Positions 51,398 through 60,171 of a stretch of 64,000 nt of DNA are shown one piece after another; positions within the stretch are counted from its first letter, which is position 1, and the number at the start of each line of letters is the position of its first letter. The notes beneath the pieces are model-generated. The model saw only the letters and a program-made list of their open reading frames with translations, made no database searches and was not told the DNA's origin. A program made the position numbers and the translations under genes. The DNA is from Agrobacterium cavarae (GTDB lineage: Bacteria > Pseudomonadota > Alphaproteobacteria > Rhizobiales > Rhizobiaceae): NCBI RefSeq assembly GCF_004310285.1, contig NZ_SISF01000029.1:225412-289411 (forward strand), written 5' to 3'.

Positions 51398-52297
51398 TCA
51401 CTCTGAAGGGTGTTTACGTCGCCACGCGGCCGGTGTTTCGCCAGTAAGACTGCGGAAGACCTTGGTCAAATGCGCCTGATCTGAGAAACCAAGCTGCGCG
51501 CTGATATCGGCGATGCTCACGCTGGTGTCGCTCAGCATGCGTCTGGCAAGATCGATACGCCGTGACAACTGCCACTGCAGCGGAGTCATCTCAGTGGTTT
51601 GCTTGAAGACGGTGGCGAACCAACTCTCGGACAGGCCGACGACATCCGCCATTTCTCGCACGGTTAGACGTCGACCACCGCAATTCGCAAAGTAGGTTGA
51701 AAGCCGGTTCAGTTGGGCTTGAGTCAGGCGCCCGCTTGCAGCAGTCTTTTCCTCGTCAGCCACATGCAGATCAAGGAGGCCGGTTACGATGCTGCCGACC
51801 AAATTTTCTGCAAATGCCGGGTGTCTGGCGTTCTCGTCCAGTTCATCGACAACCAGATTGGCGAGACTGATCAAAGGTCCGGCCTCTTTGAGCTCAACCG
51901 GTCTTTTTGAGACGGCACGAGCAGCAGAAGACCCGACGATTGGAGCGATGTAACGCATCAGGCGATCCTGGTGCAGGTGTAAATCAAGGTGCGAAAAACG
52001 ATGACGCCGCGTAAACTTCGTCCATAACGGCACGCCGGCAGGTACATAAACCGCGGACGCCAATCCCCGTTCGAAACGATCGAAGCGAGACGATTGATCG
52101 GAAACGCGGATATGGCTGCTGACTTCCTTGAAGAACAGCATGATGCGGGGGTCTGGCGAAAGGTAATATCCACTTGCGCCCGCGTGACCTTCAGCCTCCC
52201 AGTGCACACCGACGATGCCATCCAGTGAACGCCACCTTGGAGGTGAAACGGCATGGATGCCTTGGATTTCGGTTTGCATTGCGTGAAGATATGTCAC
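51398..52297 (-). CDS. AraC-family transcriptional regulator
   Basis: Regulator (299 aa) with a variable N-terminal sensing domain and the C-terminal AraC module: first helix-turn-helix LTVREMADVVGLSESWFATV and second VSIADISAQLGFSDQAHLTK followed by VFRSLTGETPAAWRRKH. Convergent with the siderophore receptor; AraC-type regulators such as PchR activate receptor genes when bound to the siderophore, so this may be the local activator. Start at 52297 is not supported by a strong ribosome binding site. Confidence 0.88.
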   Translation of the reverse strand: MTYLHAMQTEIQGIHAVSPPRWRSLDGIVGVHWEAEGHAGASGYYLSPDPRIMLFFKEVSSHIRVSDQSSRFDRFERGLASAVYVPAGVPLWTKFTRRHRFSHLDLHLHQDRLMRYIAPIVGSSAARAVSKRPVELKEAGPLISLANLVVDELDENARHPAFAENLVGSIVTGLLDLHVADEEKTAASGRLTQAQLNRLSTYFANCGGRRLTVREMADVVGLSESWFATVFKQTTEMTPLQWQLSRRIDLARRMLSDTSVSIADISAQLGFSDQAHLTKVFRSLTGETPAAWRRKHPSE

Positions 52298-52513
52298 CGC
52301 ACACGCCTTTCAGCCTGTCGCCAAATTCTAAGAACTGGATAAGAGGTCACTTCTGGACACAAAAATCCTGCCCGTCAACAAATTATGAGGATAATTATCA
52401 ACATATCTCGGGTGAGAGAACGCAGGTTATGTCATCCCGGATACTCAGAGGTGGCATTCTAGATCCGGCGAGATGGCCGATGCGCTATCCCTTGCCACTA
52501 TAGGCTCTCGTGG

Positions 52514-53932
52514 TCAGTCCGGCGACTTCGTTTGAGAGAGCCGCAGGCTGAGCCGGGCGCTCAAGCCGCGGCCTGAAGCGGTGTCGCTGAGAGTGATCAA
52601 GCCGCCGTGGAGGTCGGCGATCCGACGCGCGATTGCAAGACCAAGACCTGAACCCGGCTTCGCGTTGCCACGGGCAATCTGGTAGAAGCGTTGGAAGACA
52701 CGACTACGCTCTTCCTCGGGAATACCCGGCCCTTCATCCTCAACTGCGATTGTTCCCGTCGCCGCCTCCGCTCTTGCGCGCACAGTTACGCAATCGCCGT
52801 CTGCGCTATGGGCAATCGCATTATCGACAAGGTTGGCGATGATTTCCTTGATAAGAAGTGGATTTCCCGTGACGTTGACGGGATCGTCGGGCGCCTCAAG
52901 CACGATATCGATATTGCGGTTGAGAGCTTCAGGCGCTTGCTCTGCCAGGACGTCGGCCGCAAGTCGGCTGAGGTCGACGCGCTGACCGAGATCGACCGTG
53001 TCGCTCTTGGAATCGACGCGCGCTAGCACGATCAATTGCTGAAGCATGCGTTGCAGGCGGGTGACGCCGTTCTGCGCTTCGCTCAGTGTTGCTAGAAGAT
53101 TGTCCTGGCCCGCGGCCTGCCGTTGCAGAAGTTCCAGATGCAGCTTGATGCCCCCTAGTGGCGAGCGCAACTGATGGGAGGCATCGGCAGTAAAATCGCG
53201 CACCCCGGCAATCGTTTCATCCAGGCGCTCCATCAATGTATTGATCGCTGAAACGAGATCCACAGCCTCTTCCGGCACCCGCGCGGTATCGATGCGGGCA
53301 AAGGGGACAGCGCCGGGTGAAGCCCGCCCCAAAAGCTCCTGACTGATCTCGGTGAGCGGTAGAAGCCCGCGCAGAATGGCCATGTAAGAGAGAATGGCAG
53401 CAGCACTGAGGAGGACGGCCTCGAAAAGGACGAGGACCACCAGCATCCGTGCCTCCATATTGAGTCGGCTGTTAAGGGTCTCTGCCATTCTGAAGGTAAG
53501 GGGCTGCCCAAAGCCCTCGATGATGCGGCGCGTTATCGCAACGCGCACTTGGTTATTATCCAGATCGGCCGGCACATGCACAATTCGGTCGAGTGGTGCG
53601 GTTCCCGTGTCCAGTGCGCAAAGATCCCGATCGCCGCGCTGAAAGCCGCCGCCATCTGAAATACAATAGGCAAATGTATCATTCGCATCGTCGCGCAAGA
53701 TCTCGATAGCGCCCTGTACCAGCGTGGTGTCGAGATGCGCCGGACCCTGCGCGGTCGCGCGGTCGATGATGGAGACGAGTGCTGCATCGAGCAGCCGATC
53801 CTGTGTCAGGCTGACAACGCTGTGGATCAAAAAGGCGCCACCGATGCCAAAGACGATCGCCAGCACCGCAACCGGCAGCACCATGTTTTGCAGAAGGCGC
53901 CGACGAATGGACGGCGTCGCGCTCGCATTCAT
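52514..53932 (-). CDS. tctE: Sensor histidine kinase (TctE-like)
   Basis: Membrane kinase (472 aa): helix at about 18-38, periplasmic sensor domain 40-160 with a Cys pair (Cys90 and Cys105), helix 163-186, HAMP-like region, phospho-acceptor His253 in DASHQLRSPLGGIKL, and ATPase motifs VDNAIAHSADG, EDEGPGIPEE and GSGLGLAIARRIADLHGG. The sensor matches the TctE type that responds to tricarboxylates. It starts one base after the response regulator stop. A citrate-type carrier gene lies divergently upstream of the pair. Confidence 0.87.
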   Translation of the reverse strand: MNASATPSIRRRLLQNMVLPVAVLAIVFGIGGAFLIHSVVSLTQDRLLDAALVSIIDRATAQGPAHLDTTLVQGAIEILRDDANDTFAYCISDGGGFQRGDRDLCALDTGTAPLDRIVHVPADLDNNQVRVAITRRIIEGFGQPLTFRMAETLNSRLNMEARMLVVLVLFEAVLLSAAAILSYMAILRGLLPLTEISQELLGRASPGAVPFARIDTARVPEEAVDLVSAINTLMERLDETIAGVRDFTADASHQLRSPLGGIKLHLELLQRQAAGQDNLLATLSEAQNGVTRLQRMLQQLIVLARVDSKSDTVDLGQRVDLSRLAADVLAEQAPEALNRNIDIVLEAPDDPVNVTGNPLLIKEIIANLVDNAIAHSADGDCVTVRARAEAATGTIAVEDEGPGIPEEERSRVFQRFYQIARGNAKPGSGLGLAIARRIADLHGGLITLSDTASGRGLSARLSLRLSQTKSPD

Positions 53933-54598
53933 TCACTCAACCTCAAGAATATAGCCGACCCCGCGGATTGTACGGATGTTGGGGCCGTGTGGCTCAAGCT
54001 TCTTGCGCAGGCGGCCGAGATGCAGCTCCACAGCGTTAGGCGTGAGTGCATCGTCGAAGTTCGAAATCGCCGAGGCAAGGCGCTCCTTCTGCACCACCTG
54101 CCCAGCGCGGCTGAGAAGAAGGACGAGGACCGAATATTCTCGTGGACGCAGGAAGAGCGTGCTTCCCGCCAGCGTTACCGTGTTGGAATTGCGATCGATC
54201 GAAAGCGCCCCGCAACTGAGGATCGGGCTCGGCTGATTTTGGCCGCGTCGGACGAGCGAGCGAACACGTGCCTCGAATTCCTCGAGCGCGAAAGGTTTGG
54301 TGAGATAGTCGTCTGCTCCAACATCAAGCCCGGCGACCCGGTCGGGGATAGCGTCGCGTGCCGTCAAGATCATCACCGGCGTTGACGAACCAGCTTGCCG
54401 CAGTGCCTTCAGCACCGTGAGCCCGTCCATTTCCGGCAAACCGAGGTCAAGTACGACAAGCGCGTAGTCTTCCTCAAGGGCCGCAGCGAGCCCGTCTCGG
54501 CCATTGCTGACACGATCAACCGCGTAGCCGGCGGCCACGAGCGCCGAAACGATCCCGCGCGCCAATGACGGGTCATCCTCCACAATGAGGACCCGCAT
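53933..54598 (-). CDS. tctD: OmpR-family response regulator (TctD-like)
   Basis: Two-domain regulator (221 aa): receiver with VEDDPSLARG, phospho-acceptor Asp51 (VVLDLGLPEMDG), Lys101 (YLTKPFAL); winged helix with LFLRPREYSVLVLLLSRAGQ and VELHLGRLRKKLEPHG. ATG 54598 is chosen for GGGAGGAAGG upstream. Likely activates the divergent citrate-type carrier through the phased repeat at 54688-54707. Confidence 0.9.
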   Translation of the reverse strand: MRVLIVEDDPSLARGIVSALVAAGYAVDRVSNGRDGLAAALEEDYALVVLDLGLPEMDGLTVLKALRQAGSSTPVMILTARDAIPDRVAGLDVGADDYLTKPFALEEFEARVRSLVRRGQNQPSPILSCGALSIDRNSNTVTLAGSTLFLRPREYSVLVLLLSRAGQVVQKERLASAISNFDDALTPNAVELHLGRLRKKLEPHGPNIRTIRGVGYILEVE

Positions 54599-54687
54599 GC
54601 CTTCCTCCCTGGTCATAATCTGCTTCGGCCTAGATCAAGCATGGAGGACGGGTGTGGGACAAGACAATTTCTTGCCGCCCGGGCGCC

Positions 54688-54707
54688 GTGACAGGATGGT
54701 GACAGGA
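54688..54707 (+). promoter_or_regulatory. Direct repeat with 11-bp period, likely response-regulator site
   Basis: GTGACAGGA occurs at 54688-54696 and again at 54699-54707, start to start 11 bases, one helical turn. It lies between tctD and the MFS carrier gene, 157 bases before the carrier start. OmpR-family regulators bind such tandem half-sites as head-to-tail dimers. Confidence 0.6.
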
Positions 54708-54863
54708 ATTCCGATGTAAGCGGTTAGACATCAGTATGGTCAAGCTCTAGGTCGTAGCCCCGCCGTCGCCAAGCGACGTGGACTATTACGACTGACGCAC
54801 GGCCGTTCGCATGAAGACCGGAGGACCCCAAACGGGGTGAGTCTCATGCATAGGGAGAACAAT

Positions 54864-56162
54864 ATGACAGCAACTACACGCTCATCCCGCGTCGGCACCG
54901 TATTGCGCGTAACAAGCGGCAATTTCCTCGAGATGTTCGACTTTTTCCTCGTCGGCATCTATGCCAGCAATATTGCCAAGACCTTTTTTCCGTCGAACAA
55001 TGAAGTTGCATCACTGATGCTGACCTTCATGACCTTCGGTGCGGGTTTCCTGATGCGACCGCTCGGTGCGATCTTTCTCGGGGCCTATATCGACAAGATC
55101 GGCCGTCGCCAGGGCCTTATCGTCACGCTGTGCATCATGGCGCTCGGCACCGTGCTCATCGCCTTCGTGCCCGGCGTCCAGACCATAGGTCTTTTCGCAC
55201 CGCTTCTCGTTCTCATAGGCCGCCTGCTGCAGGGCTTCTCGGCGGGTGTGGAGCTCGGTGGAGTCTCAGTCTATCTTTCGGAGATGGCAACGCCCGGCAA
55301 AAAAGGCTTCTACGTATCCTGGCAGTCGGGCAGCCAGCAGGTTGCCATCATGGTCGCGGCCCTGCTGGGCTACGCGTTGAACTCTTTGATGCCGCAGAGC
55401 ACAATGTCGGAATGGGGTTGGCGGATACCCTTCTTCATTGGCTGCGGCATCGTTCCGTTCCTGTTCTATGTTCGGCGCTCGCTTGAAGAGACGCAGGAGT
55501 TTGCGGCCCGTCAACATCGCCCTACAATGACGCAGGTATACCAAACGCTGGCGGCCAACTGGGGGATTGTCCTGCTCGGTATGCTGATGGTCGTTATGAC
55601 GACGGTGTCCTTCTATGCCATCACCGTTTATACGCCGACCTTCGGTAAGACCGTCCTGAAGCTGTCGGAAACCGACAGTCTTCTCGTAACGTTCTGCGTT
55701 GCCCTGTCGAATTTTTTCTGGCTGCCCGTCATGGGCTCCGTTTCTGATCGGATCGGTCGAAAGCCTGTCCTCGTGGTCTTTTCGGCGCTCGCACTGGTGA
55801 CAGCTTATCCGGTGATTGCCTGGCTCGTTGCCGCACCGAGCTTCGAACGCATGCTGATCGCCGAACTCTGGCTCAGCTTCCTGTATGCCAGCTACAACGG
55901 CGCCATGGTGGTTGCGCTAACGGAGATCGTGCCGCCGATCGTGCGGACAGCGGGCTTCTCGCTGGCCTATTCGCTGGCAACCGCGATCTTCGGGGGCTTT
56001 ACGCCAGCCATCGCCACCTACCTCATTGAGGAGACTGGCGATAAGGCAGCCCCGGGTTATTGGCTTGCCTTTGCAGGCGGCTGCGGTCTGGTGGCGACAC
56101 TTCTCGTCTATCGCAAGGTAACGGACGGCGCACGACCCAGCGCCATGACCGCCAAAGCGTGA
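54864..56162 (+). CDS. MFS citrate-proton-type symporter
   Basis: Membrane carrier (432 aa) with 12 predicted helices, of the metabolite:H+ symporter family. It begins with [20 protein letters not shown], has the MFS loop motif [13 protein letters not shown] after helix 2 and [13 protein letters not shown] after helix 8, and [20 protein letters not shown], a pattern shared with CitA/TcuC citrate carriers. ATG 54864 is chosen because AGGGAGAA lies just upstream; an in-frame GTG at 54837 is less likely. Adjacency to a TctDE-like pair supports citrate or tricarballylate. Confidence 0.87.
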   Translation: MTATTRSSRVGTVLRVTSGNFLEMFDFFLVGIYASNIAKTFFPSNNEVASLMLTFMTFGAGFLMRPLGAIFLGAYIDKIGRRQGLIVTLCIMALGTVLIAFVPGVQTIGLFAPLLVLIGRLLQGFSAGVELGGVSVYLSEMATPGKKGFYVSWQSGSQQVAIMVAALLGYALNSLMPQSTMSEWGWRIPFFIGCGIVPFLFYVRRSLEETQEFAARQHRPTMTQVYQTLAANWGIVLLGMLMVVMTTVSFYAITVYTPTFGKTVLKLSETDSLLVTFCVALSNFFWLPVMGSVSDRIGRKPVLVVFSALALVTAYPVIAWLVAAPSFERMLIAELWLSFLYASYNGAMVVALTEIVPPIVRTAGFSLAYSLATAIFGGFTPAIATYLIEETGDKAAPGYWLAFAGGCGLVATLLVYRKVTDGARPSAMTAKA

Positions 56163-56214
56163 CGGGCGAAATCGCAAGAGGCCATGTCCGCGCTTTGTTT
56201 TCATCAGTCTCTTT

Positions 56215-56235
56215 CGCTGAACTTAAGTTTCAGCG
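56215..56235. repeat. Inverted repeat downstream of the MFS gene
   Basis: Arms CGCTGAA and TTCAGCG flank a 7-base core with central CTTAAG. It lies 53 bases past the carrier stop in a 252-base gap before the hydrolase gene; could be a weak terminator (followed by G-rich, not T-rich, sequence) or an operator. Confidence 0.35.
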
Positions 56236-56414
56236 GGGGGTTCTGGATAGAAACGCTTTATAGCCGTCGTCTTCGCCTTTCAGATCAGTGCGGCTGCAAA
56301 CGTAACCGCAGGGATCATTCCTAAACCTCCCTTATATGGTGTTCACTTGGTGCAGCGAGGGAACCCTATTTGCATGCCAGACTTTTACCGGTGCACCATT
56401 AAGGGAGTTACCAA

Positions 56415-57233
56415 ATGGCATTCATCGAAGCAAAAGATGGGACTAAACTGCACGTCAAGGATATGGGCCAAGGTCGCCCGGTAATCCTCATTCACGGTTG
56501 GCCGCTAACTGGCGATATGTTCGAGTACCAGACCGTCGCCCTTTTGGAATCGGGCTTTCGTGTCATCACCTATGATCGTCGTGGTTTTGGCCAGTCGGGA
56601 CATCCCGCGAGCGGCTACACATACGACACCTTCGCCGACGACCTTGCCGCCGTCATCGATGGCCTTGAACTCCAAAACGTCAGCCTTGTAGGCTTTTCCA
56701 TGGGTGGCGGCGAAATAGCCCGTTATCTCTCTCGCCATGGCGCGTCGAAAGTGTCGAAAGCCGTCCTCGTTGCGTCCGTTGCCGGCTATCTTCTAAAGGA
56801 CGAGAGCAACCCTGACGGTGTCGATGCCAGCGTGTTTGAAGGCATGAAAAAAGACATTCGCAAAGACAGGTTCGACTTCCTGCAAAGCTTTGCCAAGACC
56901 TTTTATGGTGTCGGCCTGGTGACCAGCCCGGTCAGCCAGGGAATCCTGGACTGGTCTTTCGTTCTCGGAGTGATGGCGAGCCCGAAGGCCACAATCGATT
57001 GCGTTGACGCCTTTGCCAAGACCGACTTCCGTCCCGATTTTGCAGCATTTACAATCCCCACGCTCGTGATCCACGGTACGGGTGACAAGACAGTTCCTAT
57101 CGATCCAACGGGTCGGGCCGCTGCGAATGGTATCGCCGGAGCAAAACTCATCGAGTATGACGGAGAACCCCACGGCCTGTTTGCGACAGTACCTGACCGC
57201 TTGAACCAAGACCTGATCGAGTTTCTTGCCTGA
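56415..57233 (+). CDS. Alpha/beta hydrolase (cofactor-free haloperoxidase/arylesterase type)
   Basis: Soluble hydrolase (272 aa): oxyanion motif LIHGWPLTGDMF, nucleophile Ser95 in VGFSMGGGEIARY, Asp in LVIHGTGDKTVPIDP and His in GEPHGLFATVPD form the triad. The start MAFIEAKDGTKLHVKD and the YDRRGFGQSGHP motif are typical of non-heme chloroperoxidase/arylesterase proteins, which act on small esters or make peracids. Monocistronic, with a stem-loop after it; AAGGGAG precedes the ATG. Confidence 0.88.
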   Translation: MAFIEAKDGTKLHVKDMGQGRPVILIHGWPLTGDMFEYQTVALLESGFRVITYDRRGFGQSGHPASGYTYDTFADDLAAVIDGLELQNVSLVGFSMGGGEIARYLSRHGASKVSKAVLVASVAGYLLKDESNPDGVDASVFEGMKKDIRKDRFDFLQSFAKTFYGVGLVTSPVSQGILDWSFVLGVMASPKATIDCVDAFAKTDFRPDFAAFTIPTLVIHGTGDKTVPIDPTGRAAANGIAGAKLIEYDGEPHGLFATVPDRLNQDLIEFLA

Positions 57234-57241
57234 TTTCGCAG

Positions 57242-57269
57242 GGTGGGCGGATGGTATGATCTGCCCACC
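57242..57269 (+). terminator. Stem-loop after the hydrolase gene
   Basis: GGTGGGCGGA and TCTGCCCACC (one G-T pair) form a 10-bp stem with an 8-base loop, starting eight bases after the stop. Only a short T-containing tail (TCATCTATC) follows. Confidence 0.6.
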
Positions 57270-57423
57270 TCATCTATCGTCCGACCTCATTCCGACAGAT
57301 CCACGAAAACTTTGATACCCTCATGCGAGGTCTGACGACACGCGTTGAGCCGCATGTTTGTCGGCCGATGAAATTCTCCCTAAATTGATTTCGTATGGTG
57401 AGAAATTAACTTCGTCGTTCTCT

Positions 57424-57448
57424 GGAACATCGCCCGATCGCTTTCGTT
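57424..57448 (+). promoter_or_regulatory. EcfG-type general stress promoter
   Basis: GGAAC at 57424-57428, a 16-base spacer and CGTT at 57445-57448 match the alphaproteobacterial EcfG consensus GGAAC-N16/17-CGTT exactly. It lies 41 bases upstream of the DUF892 start, so the transcript would begin near 57455. Confidence 0.75.
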
Positions 57449-57488
57449 CTCCCACGCCTATTATTAGGCTCTAAAGGGAGAGAACGAG

Positions 57489-58166
57489 ATGGCGACAGCC
57501 GAAAAATCGAGCAAGGAAAATAAGTCTTCGAGAACCGCCGCTAAAAAGACCGCGCGCGCCTCTGGGACCAAAAGTGCGGCTGCGAGCACCGACGCGCGTA
57601 GGAAGCGTGCACAGGCTGTGGCAAGCAAGTCTGCCGCCAAGAAAGCGACGCGCGTCTCCGCGAAGGACGACAAAAGTCTTTCTGATCTTTTCGAGCACGC
57701 GCTTGGCGACATTTATTACGCTGAGAAAAAGATCTACAAGTCTTTGCCAAAGATGATCAAGGCAGCGGATCACCCTGAGCTGGTGCAAGCACTGACGTCT
57801 CATCGCGAAGAAACTGCCGGTCAGATTGAGAAGCTTGAGGCAATTTTTGAGCTCCTGGGCAAGCGCGCTAAGGCTGAAAAGTGCGACGCTATCGACGGAA
57901 TTCTGGAAGAGAGTGAAAGCCTCTTGGAGGATTTTGGCTCGAGTGTTGCCGCAGACGCGGCAATCATCTTCAGCTGTCAGGCGATCGAGCACTACGAGAT
58001 TACCCGTTATGGTTCGATGCGCGCTTTCGCAGACGCGCTTGGCATGGATGAGGCCAAGCAGCACATCGATGACATCCTAGCGCAGGAGAAAGCCGCTGAC
58101 GCGAGCCTCACGGAACTTGCTGAAGACTCGGTGAATGCCGCCGCAAGCGACTACGACGAAGAGTAA
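57489..58166 (+). CDS. Ferritin-like DUF892 (YciF-type) protein with histone-like N-terminal tail
   Basis: Stress protein of 225 residues. Residues 1-57 are a Lys/Ala/Ser/Thr/Arg-rich tail (e.g. KKTARASGTKSAAAS and ASKSAAKKATRVSAK), like bacterial histone-H1-type tails that bind DNA. Residues 58-215 are the DUF892 ferritin-like four-helix domain: LFEHALGDIYYAEKKIYKSL, HREETAGQIEKLEAIFELLG, and CQAIEHYEITRYGSMRAFA, with Glu and His residues suited to a di-iron site. The EcfG promoter 41 bases upstream and a strong terminator make it a single stress-induced unit. Function in DNA or iron protection is inferred; the family is linked to stress but poorly defined. Confidence 0.88.
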   Translation: MATAEKSSKENKSSRTAAKKTARASGTKSAAASTDARRKRAQAVASKSAAKKATRVSAKDDKSLSDLFEHALGDIYYAEKKIYKSLPKMIKAADHPELVQALTSHREETAGQIEKLEAIFELLGKRAKAEKCDAIDGILEESESLLEDFGSSVAADAAIIFSCQAIEHYEITRYGSMRAFADALGMDEAKQHIDDILAQEKAADASLTELAEDSVNAAASDYDEE

Positions 58167-58187
58167 TCTCGTCACTCCAACAACGAG

Positions 58188-58220
58188 GGCTGGTCTGCAC
58201 TCAGTGCGACCAGCCTTTTT
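58188..58220 (+). terminator. Rho-independent terminator of the DUF892 gene
   Basis: GGCTGGTC pairs with GACCAGCC, the stem continuing as GCAC with GTGC past one bulged base, and TTTTT follows directly. It begins 22 bases after the stop codon. Confidence 0.85.
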
Positions 58221-58469
58221 CGTCATCTTCCAACACATGAGCAAGAAGGCCTAGCATTTATCGCTCTTTCGCCTTCTCTTCGCCACCGGTTCCGCCAGAC
58301 GACGTCATTGCAAGGGTTGCAGCCCTGCGAATGGAGGAGGGGCATCTGCGTGCCAAAAAGCGATATCAGAAATTTCCCATATGATCACAGACGCTTAAAG
58401 TAATTTTTCTGAAGAGTTACGTGAAGGTTGCTTCTGATTTTTCTCGCCCGTGGGAGAAGTGCATGCAGA

Positions 58470-59645
58470 TCAACGGTCCGGCCACGTCCATGCTGGGGGC
58501 TCGACGTTCCCAACGATCGTTTCGCCGTTTTCCTTCTCCAGTGCCAGCATCTGCGCCCCATGGTGGGAGAGCGCATCAACCAGGGACTTGGCATGGCTCA
58601 CGACGATGACCTGACTGCGCTCGCTGGCCGATGCAATCATGCGTGCAAGTGGTTCCAACAAGCTCGGATGCAGGCTGCCTTCTGGCTCGTTCAATACCAT
58701 CAGTTCTGGGGGGCGCGGCGTGTGAAGGGCTGTTGCCAGTGCGATATAACGCAAGGTTCCGTCCGAAAGTTCTGAGGCATCGAGAGGGCGGAGAAGCCCG
58801 CGTTGACGCATAGACAGACGAAACAGACCGTCGGCAGCACCGATTTCGACGGACGACCCAGCGAAGGCGTCCTCGATCGCTTCGTCGAACGCCGGTCCAT
58901 TGCCGATCTCCCGCACTGTCTGAATGGCTGGCGCCAGGTCCGCACCATCGGACGCGAGCGCGACCGTGCGCGTTCCGATCCGAGGACTGCGCGCCGGAGC
59001 GTCTCGATCAATCCGGAAGTGGTCGTAAAAGCGCCAAGCCCGCATGCGTTCGCGAAGAAGAAGTAGTTCGACCGCATCGGTCGGGTCAGCGGCGCGCATC
59101 ATCATGCTCTCAAAAGGCGCGAGGTCAGTGACGACAGGCCGCAGGCGACCATTTCTGTCCTGCACCAGAACAGAGGCATTGCTCCTCCGGGCGATGGCAT
59201 TGTGCCTCGACAGCCTCTCGCCGACCCAGACAGCTTCCGCCTTTACGACCGGATCGTGCCCGAACAGCGACACGTCCTCCCGGCTGGCGCCGGGACCGGG
59301 GATAGGAAGACCCAGATCGATTGCATAGCCGTAGTCCTCGGACGCAAATCCAAGACGAAGTGAAACGGGACCGGCGCCGATGTTGCCCTGCATAGGTGAC
59401 CGCCCTGAGCGCATTGCAACCGAGTAGCCTGATCCTCCTGCCCACATGGTCGATCGCAGACCACCCTCCGCGGCGAGGGAAGCAATTGCTTGACCCTGCG
59501 CAACGTCCGCAAGCAGACGTAGTGAACGATATAGGCTCGACTTTCCGCTTCCGTTTGCGCCCGTTACCACATTCAATCGTTCGAGCGGAAGGACAAGACT
59601 GCGAAGTGAACGATAGCCGGATACAGCAAGGGTAATAAGTGCCAT
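58470..59645 (-). CDS. AAA-family ATPase (SMC/RecF-like, DUF2813-type)
   Basis: Single-protein ATPase (391 aa) of the RecF/OLD-like class: N-terminal LAVSGYRSLRSLVLPLERL, then Walker A VVTGANGSGKSSLYRSL; C-terminal signature-like ELSDGTLRYIALATAL, Walker B ELMVLNEPEGSLHPSLLEPL and the H-switch VIVVSHAKSLVDAL. No long coiled coil and no TOPRIM or nuclease domain is seen. ATG 59645 is chosen since the ATPase fold starts there; in-frame codons up to 59831 look non-coding. Neighbours give no clue; such ATPases can be part of defence or DNA-repair modules, which is not supported here by a partner gene. Confidence 0.82.
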   Translation of the reverse strand: MALITLAVSGYRSLRSLVLPLERLNVVTGANGSGKSSLYRSLRLLADVAQGQAIASLAAEGGLRSTMWAGGSGYSVAMRSGRSPMQGNIGAGPVSLRLGFASEDYGYAIDLGLPIPGPGASREDVSLFGHDPVVKAEAVWVGERLSRHNAIARRSNASVLVQDRNGRLRPVVTDLAPFESMMMRAADPTDAVELLLLRERMRAWRFYDHFRIDRDAPARSPRIGTRTVALASDGADLAPAIQTVREIGNGPAFDEAIEDAFAGSSVEIGAADGLFRLSMRQRGLLRPLDASELSDGTLRYIALATALHTPRPPELMVLNEPEGSLHPSLLEPLARMIASASERSQVIVVSHAKSLVDALSHHGAQMLALEKENGETIVGNVEPPAWTWPDR

Positions 59646-60171
59646 GGATGATTTGTAGCATAGAAGAGACTTGGTTGCATGGGCGTTCACTTCGCTATCA
59701 ACATGGACGCTTCGGGACACAAGTAGCCCTACGATCGGCTTGGTCGCCTCCATTTTTGGGCTAGCACGCTGCCTGAAGGTCGAGTGCTCGATGCCACGGG
59801 CTTCTTTGCTGCTCTTCTCCATCATGCTCATGATAGCATCATCGTCATCTGTCGGACTGGCCAGGCGCGATGGCGATCCTGCCCCAGGAGAAAGCGTCCC
59901 CGAGGCACGAAGGTGATAAGCCGATCGAGCATCGGATCAGGTAGCGGCAAGACAAAGGAAATTATTACTGGCGAGGCTGGACGAACAAGGGCGGGCCGTG
60001 GACGGAGTGCTTGCAGAACTGGCGTTGTTATTGGATGACCCGGAGGTTGCGTGTTCGACACATAAAAGCGGAGATTGAGCGGCATTTTTCAATTTTTGGC
60101 TTTAAAGTTATTGCGGGTTCATTCGTTGATGCTATTCCTGCGTGCAGCTGATTCTGTGTTGGGGATTATGG
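59646..60171. other. 526-base gap with a possible gene remnant
   Basis: No intact gene with start and ribosome binding site is supported between the ATPase and the export lipoprotein. The plus-strand frame 59920-60078 is open for 52 codons (…LLLARLDEQGRAVDGVLAEL…) after a TAA at 59917-59919 and has natural-looking composition with a leucine-rich helix, but no ATG. It may be the end of a decayed gene. The last 90 bases are AT-rich and probably hold the next promoter. Confidence 0.45.

Noticed and set aside
59646..59831. N-terminal extension of the AAA ATPase to ATG 59831
   Set aside because: The added residues are polar and unlike the family, which starts with the beta strand directly before the P-loop.
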